DNA of 64,000 bases from SIG603 sp964370775 (lineage in GTDB: Bacteria > Bacillota > Clostridia > Oscillospirales > Acutalibacteraceae). Shown here piece after piece: positions 33,789 to 41,670 of this stretch. The position numbers and the translations under genes are program-made. Position 1 is the first letter of the stretch, and each line of letters starts with the position of its first letter. A model generated the notes under the pieces. It saw nothing but the letters and a program-made list of their open reading frames with translations. It was not told the DNA's origin and made no database searches. Location of the stretch: NCBI GenBank assembly GCA_964370775.1, contig CAYJKT010000010.1, positions 1-64,000 on the forward strand, read 5' to 3'.

Positions 33789-34516
33789 TGAGAACATATT
33801 ATAATACCAATATCGGCAGAATTAGAAGTAGTAATCAAGACGCTGTTAAAGTTAATCAAATCGATGATAACAACTTGTGGTCTATAGTCTGCGACGGTAT
33901 GGGTGGCGCTAACGGTGGTAATATTGCAAGTGCATTAGCAACCGAAACCATAGAAAGAATTTTGAATGACAGATTTAGAACTGACTTAAATGAAGATGAA
34001 AGATATGATTTAAGCGAGTTTTGCATTAACGAAGCTAACAGTGCTGTGTTTTCAAGAGCAGTAGACGACCTTAGCTTAAGAGGCATGGGAACAACTGCTG
34101 TGCTAACACTTGTTAATGGAGAAAATATGTCTATTACACATGTTGGTGATAGTAGATCATATTTATATAGCGATGGCTGTATAACTCAAATGACAGAGGA
34201 TCACTCTTATGTTCAAGAATTGATTAACATGGGTGAAATAACCGTGGAAGAAGCAAGAAATCACCCAAGACGAAACATAATTACAAGATCTGTTGGTGTG
34301 CATAGCACAGTGGAGAGCGATTATAACAGAGCTACTTTAAAAAGTGGTGATATTTATATATCTTGCTCTGATGGACTTACTAATTATATGACTGAGGAAA
34401 TTTTGTTGCAAATGATTAAGAACACACCACATGAAAACTTGTGTGATGAGCTTATTAATTTTGCGTTAGATAGTGGAGGTGCAGATAACATTACAGTTAA
34501 TGTTATACTAATCTGA
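33788..34516 (+). CDS. stp: PP2C-type serine/threonine protein phosphatase
   Basis: A 242-residue PPM phosphatase, the usual partner of PrkC, which reverses its phosphorylations. It shows RSSNQDAV, DGMGGANGG, MGTTAVLTL, THVGDSRSYLY, DHSYVQELINMGEI and DNITVNVIL with the metal-binding aspartates. ATG 33788 has AAAGGAG upstream and overlaps the rlmN stop. It lies 20 bases before prkC. Confidence 0.95.
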   Translation: MRTYYNTNIGRIRSSNQDAVKVNQIDDNNLWSIVCDGMGGANGGNIASALATETIERILNDRFRTDLNEDERYDLSEFCINEANSAVFSRAVDDLSLRGMGTTAVLTLVNGENMSITHVGDSRSYLYSDGCITQMTEDHSYVQELINMGEITVEEARNHPRRNIITRSVGVHSTVESDYNRATLKSGDIYISCSDGLTNYMTEEILLQMIKNTPHENLCDELINFALDSGGADNITVNVILI

Positions 34517-34536
34517 TTTATGAAAGGATATATTTG

Positions 34537-36624
34537 ATGAACGATAAATACGTTGGAAAAAGGATAGATGGTAGATATGAGATACACGGTTTAATTGGAA
34601 CCGGTGGTATGTCGTATGTATATAAAGCTTACGATACTGAGACAAAGAACTGGGTTGCGGTAAAAATTCTAAAAGAGGAATTATCTGATAATACAGAATT
34701 TTTAAGAAGGTTTAGAAACGAGTCTCGTGCTATAGCAATGCTTTCTCACCCTAATATTGTTAAGGTTGTAGATGTAAGCTTTGGCGATAAAATTCAATAT
34801 ATTGTTATGGAGTATATTGACGGAATTACACTTAAAGATTATATTACAGGTAAAGGAATTATATCTTGGAAAGATACGCTGTTCTTTACAGTTCAAATAC
34901 TAAAAGCGTTGCAACATGCGCACAGCAAAGGTATTATTCACAGAGATGTTAAGCCTCAAAATATCATTTTACTTAAGAATGGTACTATCAAAGTAACTGA
35001 TTTTGGTATAGCTAGATTTTTGCAAAGTGAAACACAAACTATGACAGGCAAAGCACTAGGTTCTGTTCACTATATTGCTCCAGAACAAGCAAGAGGTGAC
35101 TTAACGAGCGAGAAAACTGACCTTTATTCTCTTGGTGTTTTAATGTATGAAATGCTAACAGGTGAGCTTCCTTTTGATGCTGAAAGCGCCGTTTCTGTAG
35201 CATTAATGCAACTTCAAGACGAGCCAGAAATGCCTAGAGTTATCAACCCAGCTATACCTGTAGGGCTTGAAGATATAACAATGCGAGCTATGCAGAAAAA
35301 ACCTGAAGACAGATTTGCAAATACCTCTGAAATGTTAAAAGATATTGACTTGTTTAGACAAAACCCTAACATCAGTTTTGGTTACCAATATGGCAAAGAT
35401 TTAGAACCTACTAAGCAAATTGATGTAAATGAGATGAATATTTCTAATAATAATAGAAATTACGAAGACGATTATGAATATGAAGAAGAGCTTGTGAAAT
35501 CTAAAATTCATGCTAGAAGCTCAATGGTTTTAACAGGTGTTATATCAGCAGCTGTTATCATAGTTATAGTTTTAGCAGTATTTTTTGTAAGAGATTTCTT
35601 AGCTCAGTCAGCAGAAGAACCAGATGACGAAATCTTACTACCAGATTTTGTAGGTCAAATGTATGATGAAAATATATATGCAAACACAGAATATGATGAT
35701 TTTGAGTTTGAGATAGTAGAAATTCGTGACGACAGCAAAGAGTATGGTTTAATCATAAGACAAAATCCTAATGGTGGAATTATGGTTAAAGAGGGTAGAG
35801 TTGTTACTCTTTATGTTAACAGTGACGGTGGAGAGAGAGAACCTGTTAATATTCCAGATGTTACAGGACAAGACCAAACAGATGCATTCAACATGATTAA
35901 AACTGCTGGATTTATCCCAGTAGTTCAAAGTATTTCTGATGATGATGTAGAAGAGAAAAAAGTTATAAAAACTGAGCCAGCAGCAAACACAATGCTAGAA
36001 GGTGGGTCAGAAGTTATAATATATGTATCTAAAGGCCCTGCTGAACAACCAGTTGAGGTGCCAAGCGTTATTGGTGAAACATTAGCAGAAGCTACCGACT
36101 TATTAGAGTTATCTGAACTTGAAGTCGGTACAACTACTTACGATGATGAAAGCGAAGAACCAAAAGATACGGTTATTGACGCTACTCCTGGTGAGGGTGA
36201 AACAGCAGAAAAAGGTTCAAAAGTAGATTTAGTGTTAAGCTCAGGCAAGAATGCAGATAAAGATGTTAATGCGATTGTTTCGTTGCCAACAGATGTAAAT
36301 GAAGATTTACATGTAGAGATTTATGTGAATGGTTCAGTTATACAAACTGCTACAGTAAACCCTCTTTACCAAGGAACTTATACATTTACAGTTACAGGTA
36401 AAACAGGAACACAAAGCGTTGTTGTTGAGCTAGATAATCAAGAGTATCTAAAAGGTACAATAAATTATGATGAACAAACTTTCACAGTTGACACAATAAT
36501 TCCGTATACTCCAGCAGCTACTCCTACCCCAGAACCAACACCGACACCGGCACCTACTCCAGAGCCAACACCTGTTCCTCCGGTTACACCGCCGGAATCT
36601 TCGGAAGAAACACCGACTACCTGA
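34537..36624 (+). CDS. prkC: PASTA-domain serine/threonine protein kinase
   Basis: A 695-residue membrane kinase sensing cell-wall fragments, with roles in germination and wall homeostasis. The kinase domain (about 10-270) has VAVKILK, the catalytic loop HRDVKPQNI and DFGIARFL. A membrane helix lies at about 329-352. Outside are three PASTA repeats (about 366-433, 437-503, 507-573), then a further beta-rich domain and a proline/threonine tail (TPTPEPTPTPAPTPEPTP). The extra domain and tail go beyond the usual kinase-TM-PASTA plan. ATG 34537 follows AAAGGA. Confidence 0.95.
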   Translation: MNDKYVGKRIDGRYEIHGLIGTGGMSYVYKAYDTETKNWVAVKILKEELSDNTEFLRRFRNESRAIAMLSHPNIVKVVDVSFGDKIQYIVMEYIDGITLKDYITGKGIISWKDTLFFTVQILKALQHAHSKGIIHRDVKPQNIILLKNGTIKVTDFGIARFLQSETQTMTGKALGSVHYIAPEQARGDLTSEKTDLYSLGVLMYEMLTGELPFDAESAVSVALMQLQDEPEMPRVINPAIPVGLEDITMRAMQKKPEDRFANTSEMLKDIDLFRQNPNISFGYQYGKDLEPTKQIDVNEMNISNNNRNYEDDYEYEEELVKSKIHARSSMVLTGVISAAVIIVIVLAVFFVRDFLAQSAEEPDDEILLPDFVGQMYDENIYANTEYDDFEFEIVEIRDDSKEYGLIIRQNPNGGIMVKEGRVVTLYVNSDGGEREPVNIPDVTGQDQTDAFNMIKTAGFIPVVQSISDDDVEEKKVIKTEPAANTMLEGGSEVIIYVSKGPAEQPVEVPSVIGETLAEATDLLELSELEVGTTTYDDESEEPKDTVIDATPGEGETAEKGSKVDLVLSSGKNADKDVNAIVSLPTDVNEDLHVEIYVNGSVIQTATVNPLYQGTYTFTVTGKTGTQSVVVELDNQEYLKGTINYDEQTFTVDTIIPYTPAATPTPEPTPTPAPTPEPTPVPPVTPPESSEETPTT

Positions 36625-36639
36625 TGATTAGGAGATAAG

Positions 36640-37524
36640 ATGGAAGGGAAAATTCTTAAAGGAATTGGCGGTTTTTACTATGTTAAAACCGATAATGATA
36701 TTGTAACTTGCCGTGCAAGAGGGTTATTTAGAAAAGAAAAAATAACCCCATTGGTGGGTGACATGGTTAAAATAACAGATGCAGGAGACGACGAAGGTTA
36801 TGTAACTGAAATTATGCCACGCAAAAACAGCCTAGTGCGTCCACCTATATCAAACGTAGATAAACTTTTTATAGTAGTGTCTACAATTAGCCCAAAACCA
36901 AATATGCTTTTGATTGATAAAAGCATAGCTTTAGCAGAGGTTAAAGATATTGAACCTATCCTTGTTGTGACAAAGCTTGATTTAGAAAATAATGACGATA
37001 TTTTAGAAATGTACAAAAGTATTGGAATTAAAACTTTCGAGATTTTTGGCGACAACGGTGTAGACAGAGCAGATATATTAGCTGAACTAGAGGGAAATAT
37101 ATCAGCGTTTACAGGAAACAGTGGCGTAGGAAAATCTACGTTATTAAACTCTATCATGCCTAATCTTGAACTACAAACAGGGGAGACTAGCAAAAAACTT
37201 GGCAGAGGAAAGCATACAACAAGACATGTTGAACTCTATGAAGTTAACGGTGGATATGTCGCAGATACACCTGGTTTTGCGACAATGGACTTTGTTAAGT
37301 TTGAGATGATGGAAGCCAGTGAAATTCAATATGGTTTTAGGGAATTTGATGATTACAGGGATAAATGTAAGTTTAACAGTTGCACTCACACAGTAGAAAA
37401 AGGTTGTGCTGTGCTTGAGGCTGTTAAAAATAGCGAAATTTTAAGGTCTAGAATTGATAGTTATATAGCAATGTATAATGAAGTAAAGGATGTGAAAAAA
37501 TGGCAGACTACAAAAAATGTATGA
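36640..37524 (+). CDS. rsgA: Ribosome small subunit-dependent GTPase A
   Basis: A 294-residue circularly permuted GTPase that helps mature the 30S subunit. The N-terminal OB-fold is followed by permuted motifs: TKLDL (G4), GNSGVGKSTL (G1) and DTPGF (G3). A C-terminal zinc site (CKFNSCTHTVEKGC) follows. AGGAG precedes ATG. It overlaps thiN by 25 bases. The rpe gene that often lies between the two is absent. Confidence 0.96.
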   Translation: MEGKILKGIGGFYYVKTDNDIVTCRARGLFRKEKITPLVGDMVKITDAGDDEGYVTEIMPRKNSLVRPPISNVDKLFIVVSTISPKPNMLLIDKSIALAEVKDIEPILVVTKLDLENNDDILEMYKSIGIKTFEIFGDNGVDRADILAELEGNISAFTGNSGVGKSTLLNSIMPNLELQTGETSKKLGRGKHTTRHVELYEVNGGYVADTPGFATMDFVKFEMMEASEIQYGFREFDDYRDKCKFNSCTHTVEKGCAVLEAVKNSEILRSRIDSYIAMYNEVKDVKKWQTTKNV

Positions 37525-38153
37525 TAATCGGCGCATCTCCTTATGTAAGAAAATCTGTTTTTGATGAACTAAACCTAGAGGAATACTTTATAATTTGTGC
37601 AGATGCAGGTTTGGAAACAGCACAAAAATTTGGTGTAACTCCTCACCTTGTTGTGGGCGACTTTGATTCACTTAATAGTATTCCTAACTCCAAAGACTTT
37701 GGTGTTAAAGTATTACCAAAAGAGAAAGATATTACAGACTCTATGTATGCTGCGATGTACGGTTTAGCTCAAGGGTTTAGACAATTTATTTTGGTTGGTT
37801 GTTTTGGTGGCAAAAGAGCAGACCACACGATAGCAAATTACAATGTAATGCTTTACTTATCTAGAAAAGGTGCTAACTCTATAATGCTTGACAATGTTAG
37901 CAAAACATTTTTACTTAGCGACAGCAGACTTCGCATTAGCGACCAAAAAGGTTGCATAGTTTCTGTGTTTCCGTTTGGTACAAACATGTGTAATTTAAGT
38001 TATAGAGGCTTAAAATATGGAATGTCTCACGGAGATTTGATGATGGGCGACACTTTAATGGGTGTAAGCAACGAGATTATCGAAGACAGTGCTGAAATTG
38101 AGGTTCATGCTGGGTATGCAATGATTATTGTATATAACGAACCTGAAAATTAA
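37500..38153 (+). CDS. thiN: Thiamine pyrophosphokinase
   Basis: A 217-residue enzyme converting thiamine to thiamine diphosphate. It shows CADAGLETAQKFG, VVGDFDSLN, EKDITDSMYA and GKRADHTIANY, the family's ATP and thiamine contacts. It starts inside the end of rsgA behind AAAGGA. It is the last large gene before two tiny genes at 38214 and 38395. Confidence 0.94.
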   Translation: MADYKKCMIIGASPYVRKSVFDELNLEEYFIICADAGLETAQKFGVTPHLVVGDFDSLNSIPNSKDFGVKVLPKEKDITDSMYAAMYGLAQGFRQFILVGCFGGKRADHTIANYNVMLYLSRKGANSIMLDNVSKTFLLSDSRLRISDQKGCIVSVFPFGTNMCNLSYRGLKYGMSHGDLMMGDTLMGVSNEIIEDSAEIEVHAGYAMIIVYNEPEN

Positions 38154-38163
38154 TATTAACAAA

Positions 38164-38213
38164 AAAATCACCTCTGCATAGAATGTACTAATGTACATAG
38201 TGGAGGTGATTTT
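38164..38213 (+). promoter_or_regulatory. Hairpin that encloses the ribosome-binding site of the microprotein gene
   Basis: AAAATCACCTC (38164-38174) pairs perfectly over 11 bp with GAGGTGATTTT (38203-38213). Inside is a second six-bp stem, ATGTAC/GTACAT (38183-38188 with 38193-38198). The SD GGAGGTG (38202-38208) is wholly in the 3' arm and the ATG follows at once. A transcript beginning upstream would hide the SD; one beginning inside the loop would expose it. There is no T-run, so it is not a normal terminator. Function is inferred. Confidence 0.6.
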
Positions 38214-38384
38214 ATGTGGGAAAAATGTAGCTGTTATTGTAAGGATAATCATAAAAATATGGGTAAATATTGCATAGCTTTTGGTCTTGGAGTATCATGC
38301 GCATGTTGGTGTCCTACAGCAATGCTGATGTTTTTTACTGCATTAATTATAACTGCAATGGGCATTATAGTAATTAAAGTATGA
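38214..38384 (+). CDS. Cysteine-rich membrane microprotein (56 residues), unknown function
   Basis: I do not recognise this protein. It has seven cysteines, six of them in two CxCxC motifs (CSCYC at residues 5-9, CACWC at 29-33), with the seventh at 20, plus a histidine at 13. Residues 34-55 form a strongly hydrophobic membrane helix (AMLMFFTALIITAMGIIVI). It looks like a small metal- or redox-active membrane protein. It has a strong SD, held in a hairpin, and lies ten bases upstream of the spoVM candidate, so a sporulation role is plausible but unproven. Confidence 0.7.
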   Translation: MWEKCSCYCKDNHKNMGKYCIAFGLGVSCACWCPTAMLMFFTALIITAMGIIVIKV

Positions 38385-38394
38385 GGTGACATAT

Positions 38395-38481
38395 ATGAAA
38401 GTAGTTATAGTTGAAGGTAAAGGCGTTTTAGGTGTGTTTTTACGCAAAGTATTTAAAATAAAGAAAATAAGCAATACATAA
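38395..38481 (+). CDS. spoVM: Candidate stage V sporulation protein M
   Basis: A 28-residue peptide reading MKVVIVEGKGVLGVFLRKVF then KIKKISNT. SpoVM is a 26-residue amphipathic helix that binds the curved outer forespore membrane and recruits SpoIVA for coat assembly. The MK start, the hydrophobic face with spaced lysines/arginine, the length and the location after thiN agree with SpoVM of Bacillus and Clostridia. GAGGTG lies six bases before the ATG. The call rests on length, pattern and position, as identity in such a short peptide is limited. Confidence 0.75.
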   Translation: MKVVIVEGKGVLGVFLRKVFKIKKISNT

Positions 38482-38483
38482 AA

Positions 38484-38527
38484 ATTTCCAAAGTAAAACG
38501 CCTCCATTAATTGGAGACGCTCTACTT
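38484..38527 (-). terminator. Probable terminator of the cytidylate-kinase-like gene
   Basis: An imperfect stem (AAGTA/TACTT outside, CGCCTCC/GGAGACG inside, 38491-38505 with 38513-38527) followed on the minus strand by TTTTACTTT and later TTTTT. It also lies ten bases after spoVM and may serve that side. Confidence 0.5.
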
Positions 38528-38564
38528 AAGGAAATGAAAAAATAAGTACTCAAAGTTTTAGGGG

Positions 38565-39176
38565 CTATCTACAATGTTTGATAGCTTCTATAATTATGTC
38601 TGTAACATTATCAATAGAAAATGTTGACGTGTCAATTACTAAGTCGTAATTTGTAAGATCTTCCCAACGTTTATTGCTGTAAAAATTATGGTAATTAGAA
38701 CGCTGTTTGTCCATTTTAGTAATGTAATCAGATGCTTTTTTAGGTTCGCACAGACCTTCTCTCACAACTCTTTCAAGTCTCTTCTCTTTTGGAGCATGGA
38801 AGAATACGTTAAGTACATTTGTGTGTTCTCTTAAAATGTAATCACCACAACGCCCAATAACGACACAAGGGCCTTCTTCAGCTGCTGATTTTATTATCTC
38901 TGTTTGCAGAATAAACAGTTTATCATTAATCGGCATATCTTGTGCAGTAGGTGTGCGGCCAAAAGGGTAATTTCCCATAATCATGGAATATAGCAAGCTG
39001 TTTCCAGCTTTTTCGTCAGCGTTTTCAAATGCTTCTTCGCTCATTCCACTCTTTTTAGCAGCAATTTCTATTAATTCTTTGTCAAAATATTTTACGTTTA
39101 ATTTTTCAGCAAGAGCAATTCCGATTTGGCGACCGCCACTACCGAATTGTCTTGAAATTGTTATAACAGGTAACAT
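38565..39176 (-). CDS. Cytidylate kinase-like family protein
   Basis: A 203-residue P-loop kinase of the cytidylate-kinase-like family, frequent in Clostridia. The N-terminal ITISRQFGSGGRQIG is the P-loop region, with a later VVIGRCGDYIL and FFHAPKEKRLERVV. It differs from true Cmk, which has a different nucleotide-binding insert, so the substrate is uncertain. AAAAGGAG precedes ATG. It stands alone on the minus strand with its own promoter. Confidence 0.85.
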   Translation of the reverse strand: MLPVITISRQFGSGGRQIGIALAEKLNVKYFDKELIEIAAKKSGMSEEAFENADEKAGNSLLYSMIMGNYPFGRTPTAQDMPINDKLFILQTEIIKSAAEEGPCVVIGRCGDYILREHTNVLNVFFHAPKEKRLERVVREGLCEPKKASDYITKMDKQRSNYHNFYSNKRWEDLTNYDLVIDTSTFSIDNVTDIIIEAIKHCR

Positions 39177-39234
39177 AATAATTCTCCTTTTCGAAATAAA
39201 ACTAGTATAAAGGGGAAATCCTTACTACATGATT

Positions 39235-39263
39235 ATAATATACTATTATACTTAATATGTCAA
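39235..39263 (-). promoter_or_regulatory. SigA-type promoter of the cytidylate-kinase-like gene
   Basis: On the minus strand TTGACA (39258-39263, consensus) and TATTAT (39235-39240) with a 17-base spacer. Confidence 0.65.
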
Positions 39264-39363
39264 GACATTTATAAATAATTAACATAATTAAATATTATTT
39301 GTGCAATATAACAGGATTTTAGAAATAAATTTAGCAAAATAATTATTCATTTAATTAAATATT

Positions 39364-39397
39364 CACAATTGAAAACAAAATTGAATTGTGTTATAAT
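39364..39397 (+). promoter_or_regulatory. Promoter with overlapping inverted repeat, flavodoxin-like gene
   Basis: TTGAAA (39369-39374) and TATAAT (39392-39397) with a 17-base spacer. An inverted repeat CACAATT/AATTGTG (39364-39370 with 39384-39390) spans the -35 and spacer, as an operator for a repressor would. No regulator gene is adjacent. Confidence 0.6.
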
Positions 39398-39421
39398 AAA
39401 TTAAAAAAAGGAGAGTGACTT

Positions 39422-39814
39422 ATGCAAGTATATTTCTTTACAAGAACAAATAGAAGTGAAAAAATTGCACAGGATATAGCAAAAGCTAATAATGTGACAG
39501 CTAATAAAATAACTGACGGAATTGATTGGAGTGGGCCTATTAAGTTTTTAAAAGGTGGCGCTATGTCAAGTTCTAAAAAAGATGTAAAAGCTAATTATGA
39601 AAAAGTAAATGACAATGAGACTATAGTTTTAGTTTTCCCTGTATGGGCGGGCAGTTTTCCACCTGCTATTAGAACATTTGTAAACGAAAACAGCAGAGGA
39701 AACATAATCGCAGTGCCGACTTCATTAGGCACAAAACTAAAGGATAGAGACGGTTTTAAAAAAATTATTGACTTGGTTGGAAAAGAGATAGAAACACCTG
39801 ATATTTCTGAATAA
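39422..39814 (+). CDS. Flavodoxin-like protein
   Basis: A 130-residue protein with a flavodoxin fold pattern: VYFFTRTNRSEKIAQDIAKA resembles an FMN phosphate loop, and VLVFPVWAGSFPPAIRTF resembles the second flavin-binding loop. It probably binds FMN and carries electrons. It is a little short, and the frame continues open for 24 codons after the TAA, so the C-terminus may be truncated by a stop mutation. GGAGAG precedes ATG. It may be co-transcribed with the RES-domain gene 77 bases downstream. Confidence 0.7.
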   Translation: MQVYFFTRTNRSEKIAQDIAKANNVTANKITDGIDWSGPIKFLKGGAMSSSKKDVKANYEKVNDNETIVLVFPVWAGSFPPAIRTFVNENSRGNIIAVPTSLGTKLKDRDGFKKIIDLVGKEIETPDISE

Positions 39815-39891
39815 GTAACTGACGTCATATATAATAAAGTTGATATGGGTTGTTCCAAAAATATGCCTAAGTTTAAAATGGAGGAATAGAT

Positions 39892-41037
39892 ATGTGTTTG
39901 CCAATCAAAATTTCAAAAGACAACGAGTATTTTGCGAAACTTAAAGAGAGTTTTGAAGAAAATATAAAAGAACTAAAAGCCAACAAAGAAAATAAAATTT
40001 TAGTGGACAAAGTAAGTAAAACGCAAGAAGAAATATTAATAAGTATAGAAGAATATTATAATGGAGATATAAACAAAGCAACAAAAAGAATTAGTGATAT
40101 TCTTAAAACTTTTAATAATGATATTATTGTTGTTACAGCTTTGAAAGATAATTTTGCACTCAATTTCTATAGGTTTTTATCTGAACAAAACAAAGAACAC
40201 TTTAGGTCGATACACGCAGAGAAATTTGACTTTTTTAAAGCACGAGTTGGAACTTCATGTGAAGAATATACAAGAAGCGACATGTTGCATATTCCTCTAA
40301 GTAGTCGTGAGAAAGTGAGCACTCAGAGATTTAGTATTCCAGGTGTTCCGTGCATTTATTTGGCTACATCATCATATTGTTGTTGGATTGAAATGGGAAA
40401 GCCAGAGAGTCAAAATTTTTATGTGTCAGCTTTTGAAATAAAGGAAAATGAAAATATAAAAGTCTTAAATTTAGCAGTATCTCAAAATGATATTTTTCAA
40501 ATAAATGAACGATTATCAACAGGCGAGAGAAAAACATATAATGGAGATAGTTTAGAAGAAATAAGAGAAAAACTGATAAAAATCTATCCGCTTGTAATTG
40601 CTACATCATTTAAAGTAACACAATCAGATAGGGTTTTTAAATCTGAATATATTATTTCTCAACTTATTATGATGACATTAAGGGAGTTAAAAATAGATGC
40701 TATATCATATTTTTCAAAACAAACTTATGATGATAATCCTATATGTGTTAATTTGGCAATACCTACGAGAAATACATCAAGTGCAAGCGACCCTAAATTG
40801 TCTGATATTTGTGATAAGTTAGTAGTTAAGCAATCAATAAATATGAGAGAATTTCAAATGTTAGATAATATTTCAAAATTACGCCCAAAAAGATCAGGAT
40901 ATAATAGAGAAACTTATATAGAACAAGACGTTTTTTATGATCTACCTTTTGCTATAGCTGGCAAATTCACTGAATATAGAACCAGTGTTTTTCATCAATA
41001 TGATAAGTATTTAGTTAACAGTAAAGAAATTAAATAA
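39892..41037 (+). CDS. RES-domain protein (predicted ADP-ribosyltransferase-like/NAD-consuming toxin fold)
   Basis: A 381-residue protein. The first 110 residues are helical and charged. From about 116 to 260 the sequence shows the RES pattern: DMLHIPLSSREKVSTQRFSI, PGVPCIYLATSSYCCWIEM, AFEIKENENIKVLNLAV and a later SEYIISQLIMMTL. RES domains in other systems degrade NAD+ or modify proteins and act as toxins or in phage defence. No antitoxin of the Xre/ParS type is adjacent. The C-terminal 110 residues are unassigned. GGAGG precedes ATG. The domain call is by eye. Confidence 0.65.
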   Translation: MCLPIKISKDNEYFAKLKESFEENIKELKANKENKILVDKVSKTQEEILISIEEYYNGDINKATKRISDILKTFNNDIIVVTALKDNFALNFYRFLSEQNKEHFRSIHAEKFDFFKARVGTSCEEYTRSDMLHIPLSSREKVSTQRFSIPGVPCIYLATSSYCCWIEMGKPESQNFYVSAFEIKENENIKVLNLAVSQNDIFQINERLSTGERKTYNGDSLEEIREKLIKIYPLVIATSFKVTQSDRVFKSEYIISQLIMMTLRELKIDAISYFSKQTYDDNPICVNLAIPTRNTSSASDPKLSDICDKLVVKQSINMREFQMLDNISKLRPKRSGYNRETYIEQDVFYDLPFAIAGKFTEYRTSVFHQYDKYLVNSKEIK

Positions 41038-41042
41038 AAAGC

Positions 41043-41071
41043 TTGATTTATTTAGATTTTAGTGATATAAT
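41043..41071 (+). promoter_or_regulatory. SigA-type promoter of rplS
   Basis: TTGATT (41043-41048) and consensus TATAAT (41066-41071) with a 17-base spacer. Confidence 0.75.
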
Positions 41072-41077
41072 ATTTAA

Positions 41078-41202
41078 GCATTTGAGTCCGTAGGCTCCTC
41101 AAAAGCTGCCTATGGGGTTTGAATTAAGGCTTTTAAGCCGTAAAATTTAAAACAGACAGTCCGCTTTGCACTGCATAAGAATGTCGTATAATCTTAGGAG
41201 GA
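41078..41202 (+). promoter_or_regulatory. Structured 5' leader of rplS (possible ribosomal-protein autoregulatory element)
   Basis: About 125 bases lie between the promoter and rplS. CCGTAGGC (41088-41095) can pair with GCCTATGG (about 41108-41115), and GGCTTTTAAGCC makes a second small hairpin (about 41128-41139). Low-GC Gram-positives carry an L19 leader element upstream of rplS. Whether this matches that family needs a covariance-model search. Confidence 0.45.
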
Positions 41203-41208
41203 TTAAAA

Positions 41209-41556
41209 ATGGATGCTTTAAAATTGATGACAAACGCGTCAATGAAAGAAACTTTGCCTGAATTCAATATCGGTGATACAGTTAGAATCGGTGTTAACAT
41301 TCGTGAAGGTGAAAAAGAGAGAGTTCAAAACTTTGAAGGTACAGTTATTGCTATCAAAGGTAGTGGTATCAGCGAAACTTTCACAGTTCGTCGTCTTTCT
41401 TACGGCGTTGGAGTAGAGAGAGTTTTCCCAATTCACTCACCAAACGTTAAAGAAGTAAAAGTTATCAGAAGAGGTAAAGTTAGACGTGCTAAACTATACT
41501 ATCTACGTGATAGAGTTGGTAAAGCTGCTAAAGTTAAAGAGCAAATCAAAGGCTAA
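41209..41556 (+). CDS. rplS: Large ribosomal subunit protein bL19
   Basis: A 115-residue ribosomal protein at the 30S-50S interface. FNIGDTVRIGVNIREGEKERVQNFEG, then RRLSYGVGVERVFPIHSP and AKLYYLRDRVGKAAKVKE are the family signature. AGGAGG precedes ATG. A strong terminator follows. It leads into lepB, rbgA and rnhB, the standard Firmicutes order. Confidence 0.98.
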   Translation: MDALKLMTNASMKETLPEFNIGDTVRIGVNIREGEKERVQNFEGTVIAIKGSGISETFTVRRLSYGVGVERVFPIHSPNVKEVKVIRRGKVRRAKLYYLRDRVGKAAKVKEQIKG

Positions 41557-41571
41557 TTTATTTCGTGATTT

Positions 41572-41600
41572 AAAAGGACAAGTTTATTTGTCCTTTTTTT
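41572..41600 (+). terminator. Terminator of rplS
   Basis: AAAAGGACAA (41572-41581) pairs with TTGTCCTTTT (41588-41597), followed by Ts. Confidence 0.92.
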
Positions 41601-41670
41601 CATTTTTCTCTTTTAATTTGTATAATAAAATGTTATAATGTAAAATGATATGAAAAAAGGGGGGCTAGGT

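Noticed and set aside
38153..38184. A SigE promoter for the microprotein gene (ATATT at 38153, CATAGAAT at 38177)
   Set aside because: The second box has one mismatch and the spacer is 19 bases instead of about 14, so it is not called as a promoter. Its position would nonetheless give a start inside the hairpin loop.
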